Source: Enoplolaimus lenunculus
Taxonomy: Eukaryota > Nematoda > Enoplea > Enoplida > Thoracostomopsidae
Direction: 5' to 3'
Assembly: GCA_030248215.1 (NCBI GenBank)
Contig: JASANG010002344.1
Location: 1-64,000 of the forward strand
Length of the DNA: 64,000 nucleotides
Shown here one piece after another: positions 1 through 13,373 of this stretch. The notes beneath the pieces are model-generated. The model was not told where the DNA came from. It did no database searches and worked only from the letters and a program-made list of their open reading frames with translations. Each line of letters begins with the position of its first letter. Position 1 is the stretch's first letter. The translations under genes and the position numbers were made by a program.

Positions 1-241
1 AACGGAAATATGCACGAGAAACAACAATAATAACGGAAATAACAACAACGACAATGATAATAATAATAATAATGATAATAATAATAAACCTGCGTACAAA
101 GTAAAAATTGGTTCCTGAGGGCACGCGGCGTTATGTAGTCCGGTGTGATAGTGGTCATATAGTAAATCGCCAAAATCGTGCCCGCCTTTATAAATTAACT
201 CCGTTTAGAGATGTGGTCAGAGCAGAACAGTGTCCCTGACA
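1..241 (-). repeat. Left terminal repeat (LTR) of the 17.8-kb element, partial
   Basis: Continues beyond the window edge. Contains an AAT-rich microsatellite (about 51-88). The block from 89 to 241 is identical to its partner at 17706-17858. A TATAAA-like motif lies at 188-195. The repeat ends in ...CTGACA; the next base differs from the right-hand copy. Confidence 0.8.
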
Positions 242-917
242 CCTCATAGCATTTTAATTTGGGTTTTTTGTGTCAGCCCTTATACTAAATAGGTTTGCGG
301 CTAATGTACCGAGGTTACTTATGTGCATACACACTCCTACGTTTCAAACAATGCGTACGCCTATTTGCTTACGGTTAATAATTTTTGTCCTAATCGCTTC
401 GATCTATACACCGCCACTTGATGTGGGTAACAGTAGCTCTACAAAAAACAGCGCAACCAAGTAAATAAACTCCGTTAAGCTTTCCAGGATTATATAAATT
501 TTACCCGTGCACTTATGAGCAACAAAAGTTGAGCAACAACAGCAATAATAATAATATATATGCACATGGAGCTTTATTATAGTTGCCAATAATCCGGCGG
601 TGGCATGGGCGGTTGTTCCTGATTGTGGAAATGTAATGAGTTTACCTAATTCAAAAGCAGCGAGTTTTCTATGGCCCGGCCTACTATAAATCTGCCCCAA
701 TGTGCTAAAAGTCGCATCCGGTAAATAATATGTATTTCACAGACACAGGCTACACCCAGCTTTTAAGCGTCCTATCGCAGTCTTTACAAAATGTCGCAAC
801 AATTTTAAGCTGGGTTACAGGGGCGTAATCCGTTCAAGTTTGGGCTTCCGACACGATAAAGTTTCTTTATTCTTAGCGTTGCTCTATTTTCTATGTATGA
901 GCGTTAGCGTCTCCCAA

Positions 918-1007
918 AAGCAATGCTTCCCTAAGCGGCAAGCGACGCCAGGCGACGCCTTTAAGCAATGCTTCCCTAAGCGGCAAGTGACGCCAGGCGA
1001 CGCCTTT
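918..1007. repeat. 45-bp tandem duplication
   Basis: Two head-to-tail 45-bp copies (918-962 and 963-1007) differ by one base, containing CAATGCTTCCCTAAGCGGC followed by GCGACGCC motifs. Lies inside the LTR element near its left end. Confidence 0.9.
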
Positions 1008-1384
1008 CTCCTTCTCTTGGATTTTTAGATTTAGCGGTTTGTGTCAACCCTTATCTCCTGAACGGTACGTCCCTGCGCCTGTGCTGCGTGAGTCAAGTCC
1101 AAGGCACTGACACTGTTGCTAGACTCGAGCCTAGCTGTGAGAGGAGAGGAAATGCAGTGTTGAAGCTCATGCCGTGTGCTAGATGTAAAATTCTTTAGGC
1201 CTAGCCTAATTGTCTTGGGCCGAAAATTAACATGTGGGAGGTCCTACAGTGTCAGCGCGATAAGCGAAAGGAGGGAATCCCAGACTGAAAGTACCTCGGC
1301 CCGTAGGTTCTTTCAGCTGCCACGAGGCAGAAGACAGAGTAGTCTCTTGGGATCCCTCGTCATTAATGTTTGTAGTCCGCAGTG

Positions 1385-3508
1385 TCACAGCAACTCCCTT
1401 GCGGCCTGCAAAAGTCTTGCCCGCACTAGTCCAGCGGCCGGGACCTCGATGCCGTGCGCCTCCAATATCGCCAAGAGGTCTTCAGTGTCCTCGTAGTCAC
1501 CTTCTCTTGGCGAATCAGCCTCTTCCCTACGGCGCCTCTCCAGTTCCTCTGCCCGTTCAGTCCTTGTAAGTTGCATCGGGGCCAGAGGAAGATCTTCTGG
1601 GAGGGTCGGCGGGTCGGCTGGTGGGAGGGACGGGGGTAGGTGTTGTTGTCGGAGGTCCCGGTGGAATGGGGCTTCCAGCATCGGCCGCAGTTGTTGAACC
1701 AGCTGCTTGAAGGGCAACGGTCCCCCGGTGAGCTGATAGCGCTCAGCGAGCTCGTGTTTGGGTGTGTTGTGGTAGTGGTGGGTTATGTAGCGATGATAGA
1801 AGTAAGGGGCTTTGATTGAATAAAACCCGATCATCGCCGCATAACCCTCGACCACCACACGAGCGGTGTTGGAAAGGTCGCTGAGGGGCATCAACGGGAG
1901 GAGGGAGACCCGCGGTCCGTTTCGGAACTCGCGAGCGAGCTCCGCGACGTGCGTGTGTACCGCACGTGCTACGGCGTCGGGGTTTTGGTATTCGGCCAAG
2001 AGTTGTTCGAATGGCCTACCATTCAACGTCCCCGACTGCTCGTAGTGGTATTCGTCGTCGAGCCGCGGGTCGGTGTCGCGCCCTGTCCATGGGAACACCG
2101 AATGGTAGCCACCGCAGATCGTAATGCGAACCACCAGTGGCGTGGCTACCAAACGTGCGATCCGGCATAATGTCGGGATGTCGGCCCCCGGGAACGCGAT
2201 GACTGCGACATCCGGGTGGCCGTAGTAGTCAGCCCAAAGTGGGAAGGCTGACTCGTCACCGACAATTATGTGGCGCCGGTAGTATTGGCGCCCGTGGTCG
2301 TAATGCCGCGCGAGGTCCTCGATGGCGCGGCCTGCGATGTTGTTGTAACGCGTGACGAGTTCCAGGTTATTCTGGACCCCGTCGACGTCTTCGCCGATGC
2401 CGAGCGCGGGATCCCAGGGGTCACAATAAAGGACCTGGTGATCCGAGATCCCGCGAAGATGGTCCCGCATCCCCGGAGCGGCGAACTTGTGGTACGTTAG
2501 AGCGTACACAAGCGGCTCTAACGTTGTTTCACGTCCAATAATATGGAGCGTGTCACGGGGAGGCGGGAGCCCGATGCAGACGAACTCTCGGCATTCGGAC
2601 GCCGACGCCATCATCCAGCTGTCGGTGGCCATTTGATCGTGGCGAATGTGGTGCCACGCCGCGCCAAGGGCCTGGATCATGCACCAGGCCGCGCCAAGCG
2701 GGGTTTGGAAAGCCAAACCCACGAAGAGCAGGCTGAGGACCTGCGCGGTGCCGGGAATCGCGGGCACCCGGAGGGCAGGGCGCGTGTCGTCACGGGGGGC
2801 AGGGGGACCGAAGTAGGGGCTGAGGGGGAATTCGGGAACAGGGCCGTCGCCGTAGGCCTCGGGGCGATGTTGCGACTGGCTTTCTTCGCTAAAGCCTTCA
2901 TCGGCCCCATCTTCGGCGTTGTTGTATCCGCTGAAGTCGGCCATGTTCCGGTAGTTGTTGTAGTTGTTGTTGATGATGTTGTTGTTGTTGTAGAGGGCAG
3001 GTTGGGTCTGCAGCTGGTTGGTTGTTGGTGTTGTTGTCGTTGCTGGTGTTGCGGTTGTTGCTGTTGTTTCTACTGTTGTTGTTGCTGCCGATGTTGCGGC
3101 TGCTGCTGATGTTGCCTTTGTTGTTGTTGTTGTTGCTCTTGCGGTTGTTGTTGTTGTAGCGGCAGTCTTTGTTACTGCAGCTACAGTTGTTAGTGTTGTT
3201 GTTGCTGCTGTTGCTGATAGTTGTTGTGGTCGCTGTTGTTGCTTGTTGCTGTTGTCGTTGTTGTTGCTGGTTGCTGTTGTCGCTGTTGTTGCTGGTTGTT
3301 TTTGTTGTTGCAAGTGGTTGTTGCTGTTGCAAGCTTTGCTGTAATTTTTTCTTTCAACAAAGTTATGCATGACATTCAAAAGACATGGATAACACGTAGG
3401 GGTATATGCAATACGTATAGATAAGCAACAGGGGGCCAGAGAATGGAGGAGAAACGTTCTTAGGGGATCTCGGCAACGGGCGGTACGGCCCGAAACCGGG
3501 TGTTTCAC
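1385..3508 (-). CDS. Unknown 707-residue protein inside the LTR element
   Basis: Not recognised as gag, pol or env. The frame is open throughout and visibly richer in G+C than its surroundings. Residues about 60-187 are almost only Q, N, T and A, from CAA/CAG/ACA triplets, so this stretch may be leader rather than protein. A better start is the Met at 2944 (MADFSGYNN...), giving a body of about 519 residues. In that body: an acidic, proline-rich start; a hydrophobic stretch around residues 255-290 of the full frame that could be membrane-associated; a segment from about 415 (HIIVGDESAF, then FPGADIPTL) that resembles the first blocks of an SGNH/GDSL hydrolase fold; and a charged C-terminus with an RTERAEELERRRREE helix. 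The SGNH suggestion is a weak pattern resemblance. It sits near what would be the 3' end of the element, where accessory frames are often found. Confidence 0.5.
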   Translation of the reverse strand: MKHPVSGRTARCRDPLRTFLLHSLAPCCLSIRIAYTPTCYPCLLNVMHNFVERKNYSKACNSNNHLQQQKQPATTATTATSNNNDNSNKQQQRPQQLSATAATTTLTTVAAVTKTAATTTTTARATTTTTKATSAAAATSAATTTVETTATTATPATTTTPTTNQLQTQPALYNNNNIINNNYNNYRNMADFSGYNNAEDGADEGFSEESQSQHRPEAYGDGPVPEFPLSPYFGPPAPRDDTRPALRVPAIPGTAQVLSLLFVGLAFQTPLGAAWCMIQALGAAWHHIRHDQMATDSWMMASASECREFVCIGLPPPRDTLHIIGRETTLEPLVYALTYHKFAAPGMRDHLRGISDHQVLYCDPWDPALGIGEDVDGVQNNLELVTRYNNIAGRAIEDLARHYDHGRQYYRRHIIVGDESAFPLWADYYGHPDVAVIAFPGADIPTLCRIARLVATPLVVRITICGGYHSVFPWTGRDTDPRLDDEYHYEQSGTLNGRPFEQLLAEYQNPDAVARAVHTHVAELAREFRNGPRVSLLPLMPLSDLSNTARVVVEGYAAMIGFYSIKAPYFYHRYITHHYHNTPKHELAERYQLTGGPLPFKQLVQQLRPMLEAPFHRDLRQQHLPPSLPPADPPTLPEDLPLAPMQLTRTERAEELERRRREEADSPREGDYEDTEDLLAILEAHGIEVPAAGLVRARLLQAARELL
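2945..3345. repeat. GTT/GCT (CAA/CAG) triplet-repeat tract
   Basis: Long imperfect run of GTT, GCT and TGT triplets on the plus strand. It opens several frames on both strands (poly-Q/N/T on minus, poly-V/L/C on plus). These are triplet artefacts apart from whatever part belongs to the 1385-3508 frame. Confidence 0.9.
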
Positions 3509-3559
3509 TTAGATTCCAAGGAGGCTAGGAGGGTTTAAAGCACAGATAACCTATGTTCT

Positions 3560-3895
3560 TTTGTTTTATCGGGTCTGACCATATATATAGTTTATGCACT
3601 GATGAGCAGCTTATTTTCTCAATAAAAGTGCTAGCGCACTTACTCCTAGGCGGTCAAATTCCATTGGAGTGAATGGAGAATGGTTGGCTTGGCTGCTGGC
3701 GACACAGCCCGATGCCAGCTATTTTAGTTTAGGGTTTCTAGGGGATGGGGAAGTTAGCATTTATGGGCTGGTCATGTGCCTATGTTTAAGTATTTTAAGG
3801 AGTTTAATATGACCTGATTTTATTGCATAGTTTGTACACTAACGTGTGTACTTTTAGTGAATAGTGCTAGCACACTTATTCTTGAGTGTCCCGGT
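3560..3895. repeat. Diverged ~234-bp direct repeat
   Basis: AGTGCTAGCGCACTTACTCC near 3629 recurs as AGTGCTAGCACACTTATTC near 3863. The preceding 60 bp also match loosely (gacc...ttttat...tttgcac). An old two-copy tandem duplication inside the LTR element. Confidence 0.5.
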
Positions 3896-6689
3896 TCTGC
3901 CGAAGTGCCAGGAAATGACGTAGGGGCTTAGGATGCGGGAAGTTCAAGAGGATTCGTAAGGATTCACAGCCCATGACTCCCCAGGGTGTCAGGCAGGTAC
4001 TTAAGAACGTGCTGCAATCTTTTGTTTGGCGGACGGGTCTCAAACTTAGGCTACGTTCCCTGTGCAATGTTCATCCCAAGTGAGAGTGAGCAATCACACC
4101 GTAATTTGTTTAGACTATTAGGTCGCTTGGCTACCGTGTTCAGGGCTCTGTTAGGATGTTTCTGGCCTGATCCCAGGGTACTTTGAACATAAGGTCGCGA
4201 ACCCCATTGACCTTACACAGAGCTTTTATTTATCCTCCGAGAAATTCTGATATCCTGACCCTCAAACATGAGTTTTCGTTTCGTGTACTTGAGGTTTTCA
4301 ACGGCTCGGGTTCAAACGCCCTGCCTAGCGGTCCATGTAGCGGTCCTTTCCAGTGAGCGTCGGCGACTACGCCGATGCTTACTCAATTTCTTTTAATCAC
4401 TGCAGTATCTCGGCTCAGGGTAATTTGTTGCTGGGTTGGGGCTTTTCTCTGGTATGGAGTTACCAAATTAAAAAGGGCATGTCAGACCTGTCTTACAGCG
4501 ACTACGCGAGCCGCATTTCAAAAAACGGATACTGCTCCAGCTCTAAAAAGGGCTCCTTGCACCAATAGGAGTGCATGGGAAAAACCCGAGCTGGTTTATT
4601 CACAATCGGTTCTGTACAACCGTTGCGAGCTGGATCGATAGCACTTTCTCAGTGCTCATTCTTAAGCGAGCCTTAAAATCGCTCTCTCACAAGTGTTGTT
4701 GTTAAATGCAATTTTTGTTTACTACAACAGGGTAAAAGAGAAATTGCTCTGAGGGCGAGCAGTTAACTGCGAAAATCGGGACATTGATGAGTTCTCAGGC
4801 CAACGTTTGGCTGAAATTTCTTGCGTGACGGGGTTGCGTAGGATTATGGATGTTGGGGTGAGTCTGGAGTTTTCCTTACCGGCAGATTTCTAACTTCCCG
4901 TTCACATCTGGTACATGCAATTCAGGCCTAAACTCTACACTGATCAACAATAGGGACATACAGGAGTGTGGTAATTTCTCTTCTTCTCCCTCCTTATATA
5001 ATTTCGCGCGACTAACTAGGGTCCCCTGCATTAAAGTTCTGACTTAAAAGGCTACGGGATGGAATGCTACGGGTCTCATTAGTCAACGGTTTGCAGAGGG
5101 GAATTCTGTCTGACCAAACTCTGCTTAGTCAATAGGTACTGGTCTCGTGGCATAGCATCTCTACCTAAGATGATAGGACAGCCGTGGGGAGCTAGGTTCT
5201 GATACAGCCAGGTGGAAACTGCCCTTCTTCCCCTATGAGTAATATCTCAATTGCTCAGAAAGAGCCTTAAGAATGACTTCAGGCGCAAGCAATCAACGAC
5301 TAGAGTTAGGAGAGGGGTATAGGCGAGTCTGCAGACCATTTCAGGCTTGAATTTTCTATGGGACTGCCCATGTCTGCTAGAGGTTAGGGAGAAGCTATAG
5401 TTCCTTTTACTAAAAAAAAATTACAATTCAAAATTCCCTTATATCCTATGATTTCCATGCTGGCGCCCTGTCGTAGTCACACACGACAACCTGCGGTTGT
5501 TTGATTTTAGGTTTCGCCTTTAAGGCTATGGAATAAAACACATTGCGCCTTCTTAACTAATGCTCTGGGGGAAGGGTTCAAGACACTACTTAACTAGGGA
5601 GTACTAAGTGTCATAGTGTTTTATCTCTTGTCCCGAACTCAGAGAGCTGGGTCCGAATACGGTTGTGTGGAACCTGCTCTCCTTCTCATACAAGTGATAT
5701 CTCCGTTTTGATGTAACAATCCATCCGCAAGGGGCTGGTTAGTATCGTAATTATTGTTTTGAGCCTACCGTTTTCCCAGTCGATTTCCTTCCCCTCCGCT
5801 GTCTGATAGGCGTTCTAAGGAGGCTAGGTTGGGTGGTTCTGCGACTGCGAAAGTCGCTTTTCAAAAGAGCTCTTAATGATCCAGCTTGCAAAAGGTCTTC
5901 TGAGCACAAAAGTGCAAGGCAAAAGCCCAATTGTCGGTTCTGTACAATTTCTATATACATTGACCGAAGCCGGAACCGACAGAGAAACCTCAGGAATTTC
6001 CTTATATAATTACTAAAATATAAGGCTCACAAGCGTTATGCTTGAAACGACACTATATACACGCTAATGCTGGCTGCATGATAACTTAAAATATTTTTAG
6101 GAGATTTTGTGAAAGTTCTAATCAGAAAAGAAAGAGGTAATTTTTATGGTTCGGGCTAACGAGGGGTAGGCGGCCGTTGGGGGGGGGGCGATCGCTCGGG
6201 ACCCGGCACTCCAGCAGAACTATGAGCCTAACATGAGAACCAAGATCTGAAAACAGGAAAGCGCTAGGAGTTTTACCTTGTATTGTTTTAATATGCTCGC
6301 TTTTTCCGGGCTTGTTAATCTGAGAATTAAAAGAGCAGCAAGTTACATGTACGTTAAACCTTGAGGCTGGAATACTGGTTAGAGTGATGCGGTGTGCTAA
6401 ATGGTCATTACAGGGGATTTAGTGCCTAAGACTCCTTAGTTAGGGTGCTCGAGTAAAGATTTTCAGCGAAGGATTGGAGTACCTGGTTTAAATGTACTCT
6501 GAAGGGGAAGCGCAGACATTGGTGTCAGACCAGGTTTCTCTGCGGATCTATGAGTTGGTCTCTGGCTTCAGGGGTCCTTGTACACTGTTAGGGGGTATAT
6601 AGAAGTGGCGGTACGTTTTTTCCGAAAATAGGTTACCCGGATACATACATATTTTAGCGGCTACAATGGCCGCTTCCAAGGATACTTAT
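3896..6689. other. Interior of LTR element, no recognisable gene
   Basis: No frame longer than about 90 codons looks coding. Short phrases recur at a distance: a motif containing CGGTTCTGTACAA occurs near 4606 and near 5935, and CCTTCTTCCC...AGTAATATCTC near 5223 resembles a stretch near 5679. The interior therefore seems partly made of very diverged internal duplications. Confidence 0.4.
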
Positions 6690-7078
6690 AAACGCAAATT
6701 TTTTGGGTTTTTCTTTTTTTTTTATTTTTTTTAATTTATTTCTATAATACAGTTATTATCGTCCTGGATACTGCTGAGTAAAAAGAACATTACAATATCA
6801 ATTTTGGGTTTTTCTTTGTTTTTATTAATTTTTTTATTTTTTATTTTGGTTTTCGTTTCAAAGTAGCAAGTTTCAACGCTGGTCTCAATTATGTACAATT
6901 CCTATGATACAGTTGGGGTCTATGGTTCGATTCCGGTTCCGGTAGGCGGAGAGCTATACAGCCAAATAATTCCGGATCTGTGTAAGCCGTTCATGCTACA
7001 ACCATAAACACAATTTTTTTTTTTTTGTTTTTATAGATTTTTATTATTTTTATTGTAATTTTTTTTTTGTTTTTAAGT
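6690..7078. repeat. Three T-rich blocks
   Basis: Runs of T with interspersed A (6698-6742, 6800-6848, 7013-7074), two of them beginning with TTTTGGGTTTTTC. They look like dispersed copies of one homopolymer-rich unit. Confidence 0.6.
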
Positions 7079-10000
7079 GAGCCTTTGCCCGCCGGGGGGC
7101 AGAGCAAAAGTCCATTGACAGTCTCAGGTATCTACAGTGGTTATGGTACAGTTATGGTACAATATTAAAATCGGGTTCGCGAGAAATTTCCAAGTAATCA
7201 TCGGGCAGGACTTGCCTGCATAGTGCATAGGCATCGCCATCAACTTTCATACGGAACAGGGAAAGGGAATCCCGCCACTAATTGCAAAATAACTCATTGA
7301 GCGCTAGGATGAGAGATAGAACAGCGGGAGTGGGGGCTTGGGTTGGTCATTTCATGCTTAACATCAAGAGGGTAGGGGCAACATTCATTCTCGTGGAGTA
7401 TGGGGCACACTATCATTCGCTATTACCCAAGACGGGTAAAAGTGGGCGTATATGGTTCCACTGTTTTTTGCAACTAACTGCCATGATTTCGAAATGTTCT
7501 AATTGTCTAGGGCTAATTTCATGATCGTATTCATATCAAAGGATGTTCTATGTCCAGGCAACAAATTTCAAGTAGTGTTTCAATGCTCATTTCGATATTC
7601 ACTCCAAACAGATATTCCAAAGTACGTTCCATGTTCCTAGTTCAGTAAATTTAAACTCTCTTTTTTTTTGTCTTTTTGTTTTTTCCGCGTCTCGAGACAT
7701 CATTATGTCAGTAATGTTATTCGGTAGAAATTGGTCGTCGGGTGGCGCTCTTTTGGTTTTGGTTCTGGTGGGAGGTTTAGACCACGCGACTAGATTCAAG
7801 TCCTCGGGGACTGATTTGAATCATTTAAGTGGGGGAGTGAACTGTCAATGATATCACAGGGATGGCTCTAGGTAGAGCTAAATATTGGTTCTGTGCCGAC
7901 ATTTTGAAAGCCTTATAAAATTTTAGTTTTAGTCGGACACTTATCATCAACTCTTTTGGTTGGGGATTTAAATTTGGGTAACTTACCCGTGGGGAATTTA
8001 AAAGTCAAATTTTTAATTCAATTCATCAAATCAATAAAATCACAGTTCCCCATGGGTAACACGGAGCTGCCCACCCCTACCGACTGAGGGTGCGTTATCT
8101 CGTGCCCCAATGGACCAACTGGGCTGACCCCTACTAACTCGGCACGTTTCCTACGTCCGGCGTTCTCCGGTACAGCAAATTCAACTTCATAATAACATAA
8201 ATAATACGGCTCTACCGGTGTCAATCTGTCCGGGTGGTCACTAGGAATTTCGGATTGATAATCGAAACCCTCAGAGCGCGCAACCACTGAACGTGTTGAG
8301 CTTGGCCTTCAAGAAAATTTTTACGGTCACTCTCGGGTTGACAGGACTAATTTTGCCTTGAAAATAATTTGTACGGCTTGTCGTGTGTGTGATTCCCTTA
8401 GCTCGAGCCCAAGGGCGTGTAGATGGAATGGGGACAACATACATGTGGGTAACTCCAATACCACCTTAGAATTATGTATCCCACTGAAATGGTATCCCCA
8501 TTCCGTTTACTGAAAAAGTGGTGTCGAAGACAATTTTGGTCGTCCTGCCCCTCCTCGTCTGTGCCGTTAATAATTAAACGATCAAACTCGTTCAATTACT
8601 CAATACTTCAAATTCAAATTAAAGAAAATTTTACCCTAAGCCACACCATTTTTGAAAAACGCTGCGTAAAATTTATGGGGTGGTGTGACCTCGGAATTCT
8701 GCCTCCCGCTCGATAAATTCCCCTAACTTCACGAGTCGAGACTGGCTAGAATCTCCGATGGGGGCCGAATTAACTGTGCGGTGACCCGTGGATGCTCCTT
8801 TCCCGTGGTCACATTCCTACACCCAGTTAATTGGAGTTGTTAAAAAGAGGGGGTCAGTTTTGTAAGTCCAGAGCCTGGCGACTTAGCCCCGGGGATTAAG
8901 GATAATTGTCCAACTGGTGGTAAGTTGGGGTTTGGTAAAACATGACGCCCTCTAGTTAACGTTTCAACCCAGTCCTTCCCCGTAATATAGATCTCCGCAT
9001 GCAATTTGCGCAATTCTTACACCGGAGGTACAAATACTCCCGGGGAGTTCCAAGTTTCCGCGTGAGTTCAGCTGGTTGTCGCCAGTTAGTTCAGGTCTTA
9101 CAATTTCGCGTTCGAGTGAAGTAACACCCTCACAGAAATTAGTGTTATAAGCTCGGTTATTGGGGTTTCAGGGGTGTGCTATTGAATCCCGCAGGCTTAA
9201 GGAATTAGTCATGACACAGAATAGTATTGCTTTTTAGGTTCTACATCCCTGGAATTTCTGTGTTATCTACTTCCCTCAGTCCAGTTGTGGGTTTTCAGGT
9301 CACACTAGATTATAATAGGTTTTCCGTGGTGTTTAGTGCGTGAGGGTCAAGCAATTGAATAATTTTGCCACAGGGTGTGTTAAGTTTTGGGACTATTTCG
9401 GATGTTATTAGGGCACGGGGTGTAGAGGGAACATCGCATGGGAGAATGGTTGGGTGTGTTATTTCAAATTCTGCATACAACAGGCTTAATAGCTGTGCAA
9501 CTCATTTCCAGGAAGCGGACCATTCCTGTGATAGCTGTATTTCATAGCTTGAATTTTCCTCCCGATAGGTTGGCCGACCCCAGGGAGGTACGCCCCATCG
9601 AAACCCGTTGGGATTTGGCCGGACCCCGCCCGGTCTCGAAGTGGCGTAGAATACAGCTGTTTGGGTTCTAATTATCCCTGTTTTGATTCACTGAATACCA
9701 GAATCCCGGACAAGTTGTAAGGAGGGCAAGGTTTTGTGTGATAGCAGCCGTAGGTGGCTGACTAACCTGGTCGGTGGGCATTCGCAAATGCTGGGTAAGG
9801 TAGTTGGGTGACAGCGCGCGAGGTGTCCAGTTTCTTTTCACAAAAGAGTATGGGTGTTTGATCAGTGATGCTAACTAGAAGAAATGCCTAGTTTTTGCTC
9901 CATAATTGAAATCGAGAATGCCCACCATCAGGGTTTGTTGAAGTTTTAATTTCTAATGTGGAGTAACATTCCTTTGTTTTGTCAGTTTTGATTAGGCTTT

Positions 10001-13000
10001 TAAAGTTTTGGATCATAGGTATGTTTATACTCTGGGGTATATAGCTGTTCTTATTCGGAGGCCTCACTTTCCTTGACAATAGTATTTTGCTTAGTGGGCA
10101 GGTTTGCTAGCATCGGATACGGCTTTTGTACAACCAGCATCCGACTTGTGGTTTTAATTTCACACATGCATACTATAATGTGAGAGGACCTCGTGGGTGT
10201 GTATGAGTTACAAGGAATGTTTCAATGAGTGGCTGTTCAAAATAAATTTGTTGGTTTCGGTTCCATAAGATCCTCCCTTTGAACAAGTTGGTATATTTCA
10301 TGACATCAATGTGGGTATGTATTGAATGGGCGCCACATTCATTTTGTGCTGGACCGAGTGCTCAGGTCTGTTCTGGGCTGTACTGATCCGTAAGGATAGC
10401 TAAAGGTGATTTGTCGACAAGTCCCAGCCCGAGGGACGAACTGTCACTTCCCTGTGGGTTTCAGAAGGGAAGCAGGTGGAATCTTAAAAAAAATTTGCTG
10501 CGTTTAGCAGTTTTAGTTGCATATTTGACAAAGGTAATCAGTCCTGAACACTCAATCCAATTGGGGAAATTCGGAAAACGTGCGACACATGTAACCGCAA
10601 AGATTCGGTATATAATTCAAACCGGCAAGTTAGGTCTAAGCAGAGGTATGGAAAATTGTCTAATTTGGTGCGCACGTTTTCCGTAATTCCGTTGGGGAGA
10701 AGGCAACACGTGCCGTAGGGGTGGGTTTTCAAAAGCAGGATTTTCGCTATTGACGAAAAGGTATAGTTTCGGAGGGGTTGTGCATTTTTGCTAGAGCTGT
10801 TACTTTCATTCTGGGCTAAAGCTGCGGTTTTAGCATGTTGTCGATACACCCTGTCGAAAGGTGCACGCTGTATTATGTGTAGTCTTAGTCTCAAGTTGAT
10901 TGTGAGATAGCCGTTGAACCGCAGTCGACCGCAACTGTTCCCCGGGTTATGTGAGTGTTCTTGTGCATCCCTTCCATCGAAGGTCGGGTTTCGAAATAGT
11001 GTGAGTAAATGTTTTGCTCAAGAAAATTTTCCCGGTAATTGAAGAAGAAACCGGTCTAAGGGGGGTTAGGCGCCTTACATAAGATGCTGGGAGCTTGTCA
11101 AGCTTTGGACCATGTGCTCAATTCGAGCAAATGGCGTCCGGTTGGGGGCGGTGAACAAAGCTTAGGTAGCACAATGGAAATTTTTCGTTGTGCCACAGAA
11201 TTTGTGAATTTTGGGCTAAAAACCTTGGAGGGGCTCATTAGCGGACACTCGACAAACTCCCAACAAGTTCACAATACGTACATAACATAGTTAAAACAAC
11301 AGTGTGTACGTACGATTCTACTCAGAGTAATTATAGGCTGCCCAGAGTTTATTTAAGGAGGGCAGCCTGCTTAGTATAGTTGCAACAATTAAATAACATA
11401 GCCTAAAGTTTGGTTGGCGAAAGCCGTAGCTGCTCGAGTTTTGCCTAAACCTGAAGCAGCTAGTCTTAGAATAAATGAAAACCGAATTTTAAAACACCAG
11501 TATGTAGAGTAGGTGTTCGAAAACTGGACCTCTCGGAGTTTTGCCTATTCCTGTGCGAGAGGTCCCCAAACTTAAATAACTTAAATTAAATTATCGCTTA
11601 TAAACCAAAACTTTAGGAGGAATAATTGCAGGCACACAGTTGAATCAATAAGGTGGGGGGGGAATGATCTAGCGTTGGCTACTTGTCAAAATTGGTCGAG
11701 TAATTTAACAGTTTAAAAATTGCCTGTAAGGCAAGTTAATTTAAGAAATTCAATTAGGAATAACAGGAAACAAAAATTGAATCCACGGAGTAGCCCCCAA
11801 GTGTTACGGGTACGATCAACGAGTATCCCTGCGGACGAATCCGAGATGATACTCTCACGGGTGTTCGTGGCCGTGGATCTGCCAAAGTAAGCTACTTGCC
11901 TAGAGGATGACGGTCCCCCGGCGTGATATCAGGTTTTGAGAGTCACAAAATCCCGACATCGTCATACGCCTAAGCCTGCCTATGCTCTAAGCTCTAACGA
12001 ACCCCCGAGTGCGTGTAAGTAGACCACACCAGCAACAATTAGCTTTTTCTCCATGGATTTTAGTTCAACCGTGTGCTCACAACTATTTGTCCTGGTTGAC
12101 TTAGTGACACTTGGTCATAGGTATGGTTTAACCTTTAGTCTCATTCCTGGAAATTAACTGGTTCAACATGGTTTTGTTTTACTTGGCCCTAGGCCATTAT
12201 GACAGAAAGGCGGATCGATCCTAGCCTTTGAGGTTTTTAATTGATTATGCTTGCCACTGATTCGAACCAGGGCGCTTTATTCGTTTCTTGCGACTCCGAT
12301 ATTCATAGAATTTTCGCATTCGTACAAAAGCTGGAGTCTGTTTTAACTCTGGTTTTTATCGTAATTTCAGCCGTGGCTCTTGGGCCAGGAATCTATTGAG
12401 CGCTCTACGTTCAGGACTATACAAAGTTTAAAGTTTTGGTTTATTATAAATTTGTACAGTTATGTACAGCAAAATTATTTTCAATCGTAAGATACCTTAT
12501 TTGGCTTAGTCTGCAACCGATAGTGCTTCCGTCGCCTGTGCTAAATTAAGTAGGTTGAAAATAGCTAAGCTTAGAACTTAGTAGTATTTGCTATAAGAAA
12601 AAGTTGCCAACTCCAGGCATGCTGATGTTAACCCTATTATGCCTCATGGGTCACCTAAGTATGTGCTGTGTCTTGCCACTGGCGATTTACTCCCAGTGCA
12701 AATTATGTCATAGGGCGGCGCGTTCTACCATTGAAACAACATGACCCACAGGCGTCCCTCTGGGTATTCTTAGGCGTGTCAACATGCTCCACTTAAGCGT
12801 AAGACCTTCCATCCCATACACCTACTGTAGGTAGAACACACCGCTGATTGTAACAGATTAGTCCTGAAAAGCTGCACATGTAAGCCGAAAGGTTTAAAGG
12901 GGGGTTGCTGGAAAGTTATTAAGTCCACATTAGACCCCAAGTTCTAAACCTATCAGATTTTCCAAGAAGGTCCCACATTGAGGTTTGATTATTTAAACCG

Positions 13001-13320
13001 TGTCTGTCTCCGAGAGTAGCGCAGTTCCATAGCCCTAAGCTTGAGTTTTCACAGGCTGCACATTCAGCAGTTTGATTGTCAAATGGGTGACCAAGTATTA
13101 ATATTTAGTTTCCTGGGGCCTGGCTAGAATCGCCCTAAACCACGGGGTACACTGAAATTTTATGAGCGACAGGGTCTCAGCTCTTTTGTCTGACATTTCC
13201 TAAATGCTTAGCATTAGGCTGTATTGGCTTCCCTGTCAAGCTGACAATCAACCTGCGAATGTCTAGGTTATTCCTAAATGTGCTTGTTTTCCGTATATTT
13301 ATTGTCTAAGTAGCACTTTC
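7079..13320. other. Interior of LTR element, no recognisable gene
   Basis: Only short frames. The minus-strand 89-codon frame at 8018-8287 is the least random-looking (proline-rich with an RRKR cluster), but I recognise no family in it and cannot call it a gene. Confidence 0.4.
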
Positions 13321-13373
13321 GCGCAGATTTCGTGAGTTGCATTTTCCCCCCTAAAATTTGTACTAAAAATCTT

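Noticed and set aside
3018-3424. Poly-valine/leucine/cysteine proteins on the plus strand
   Set aside because: Direct consequence of the GTT/GCT triplet tract.
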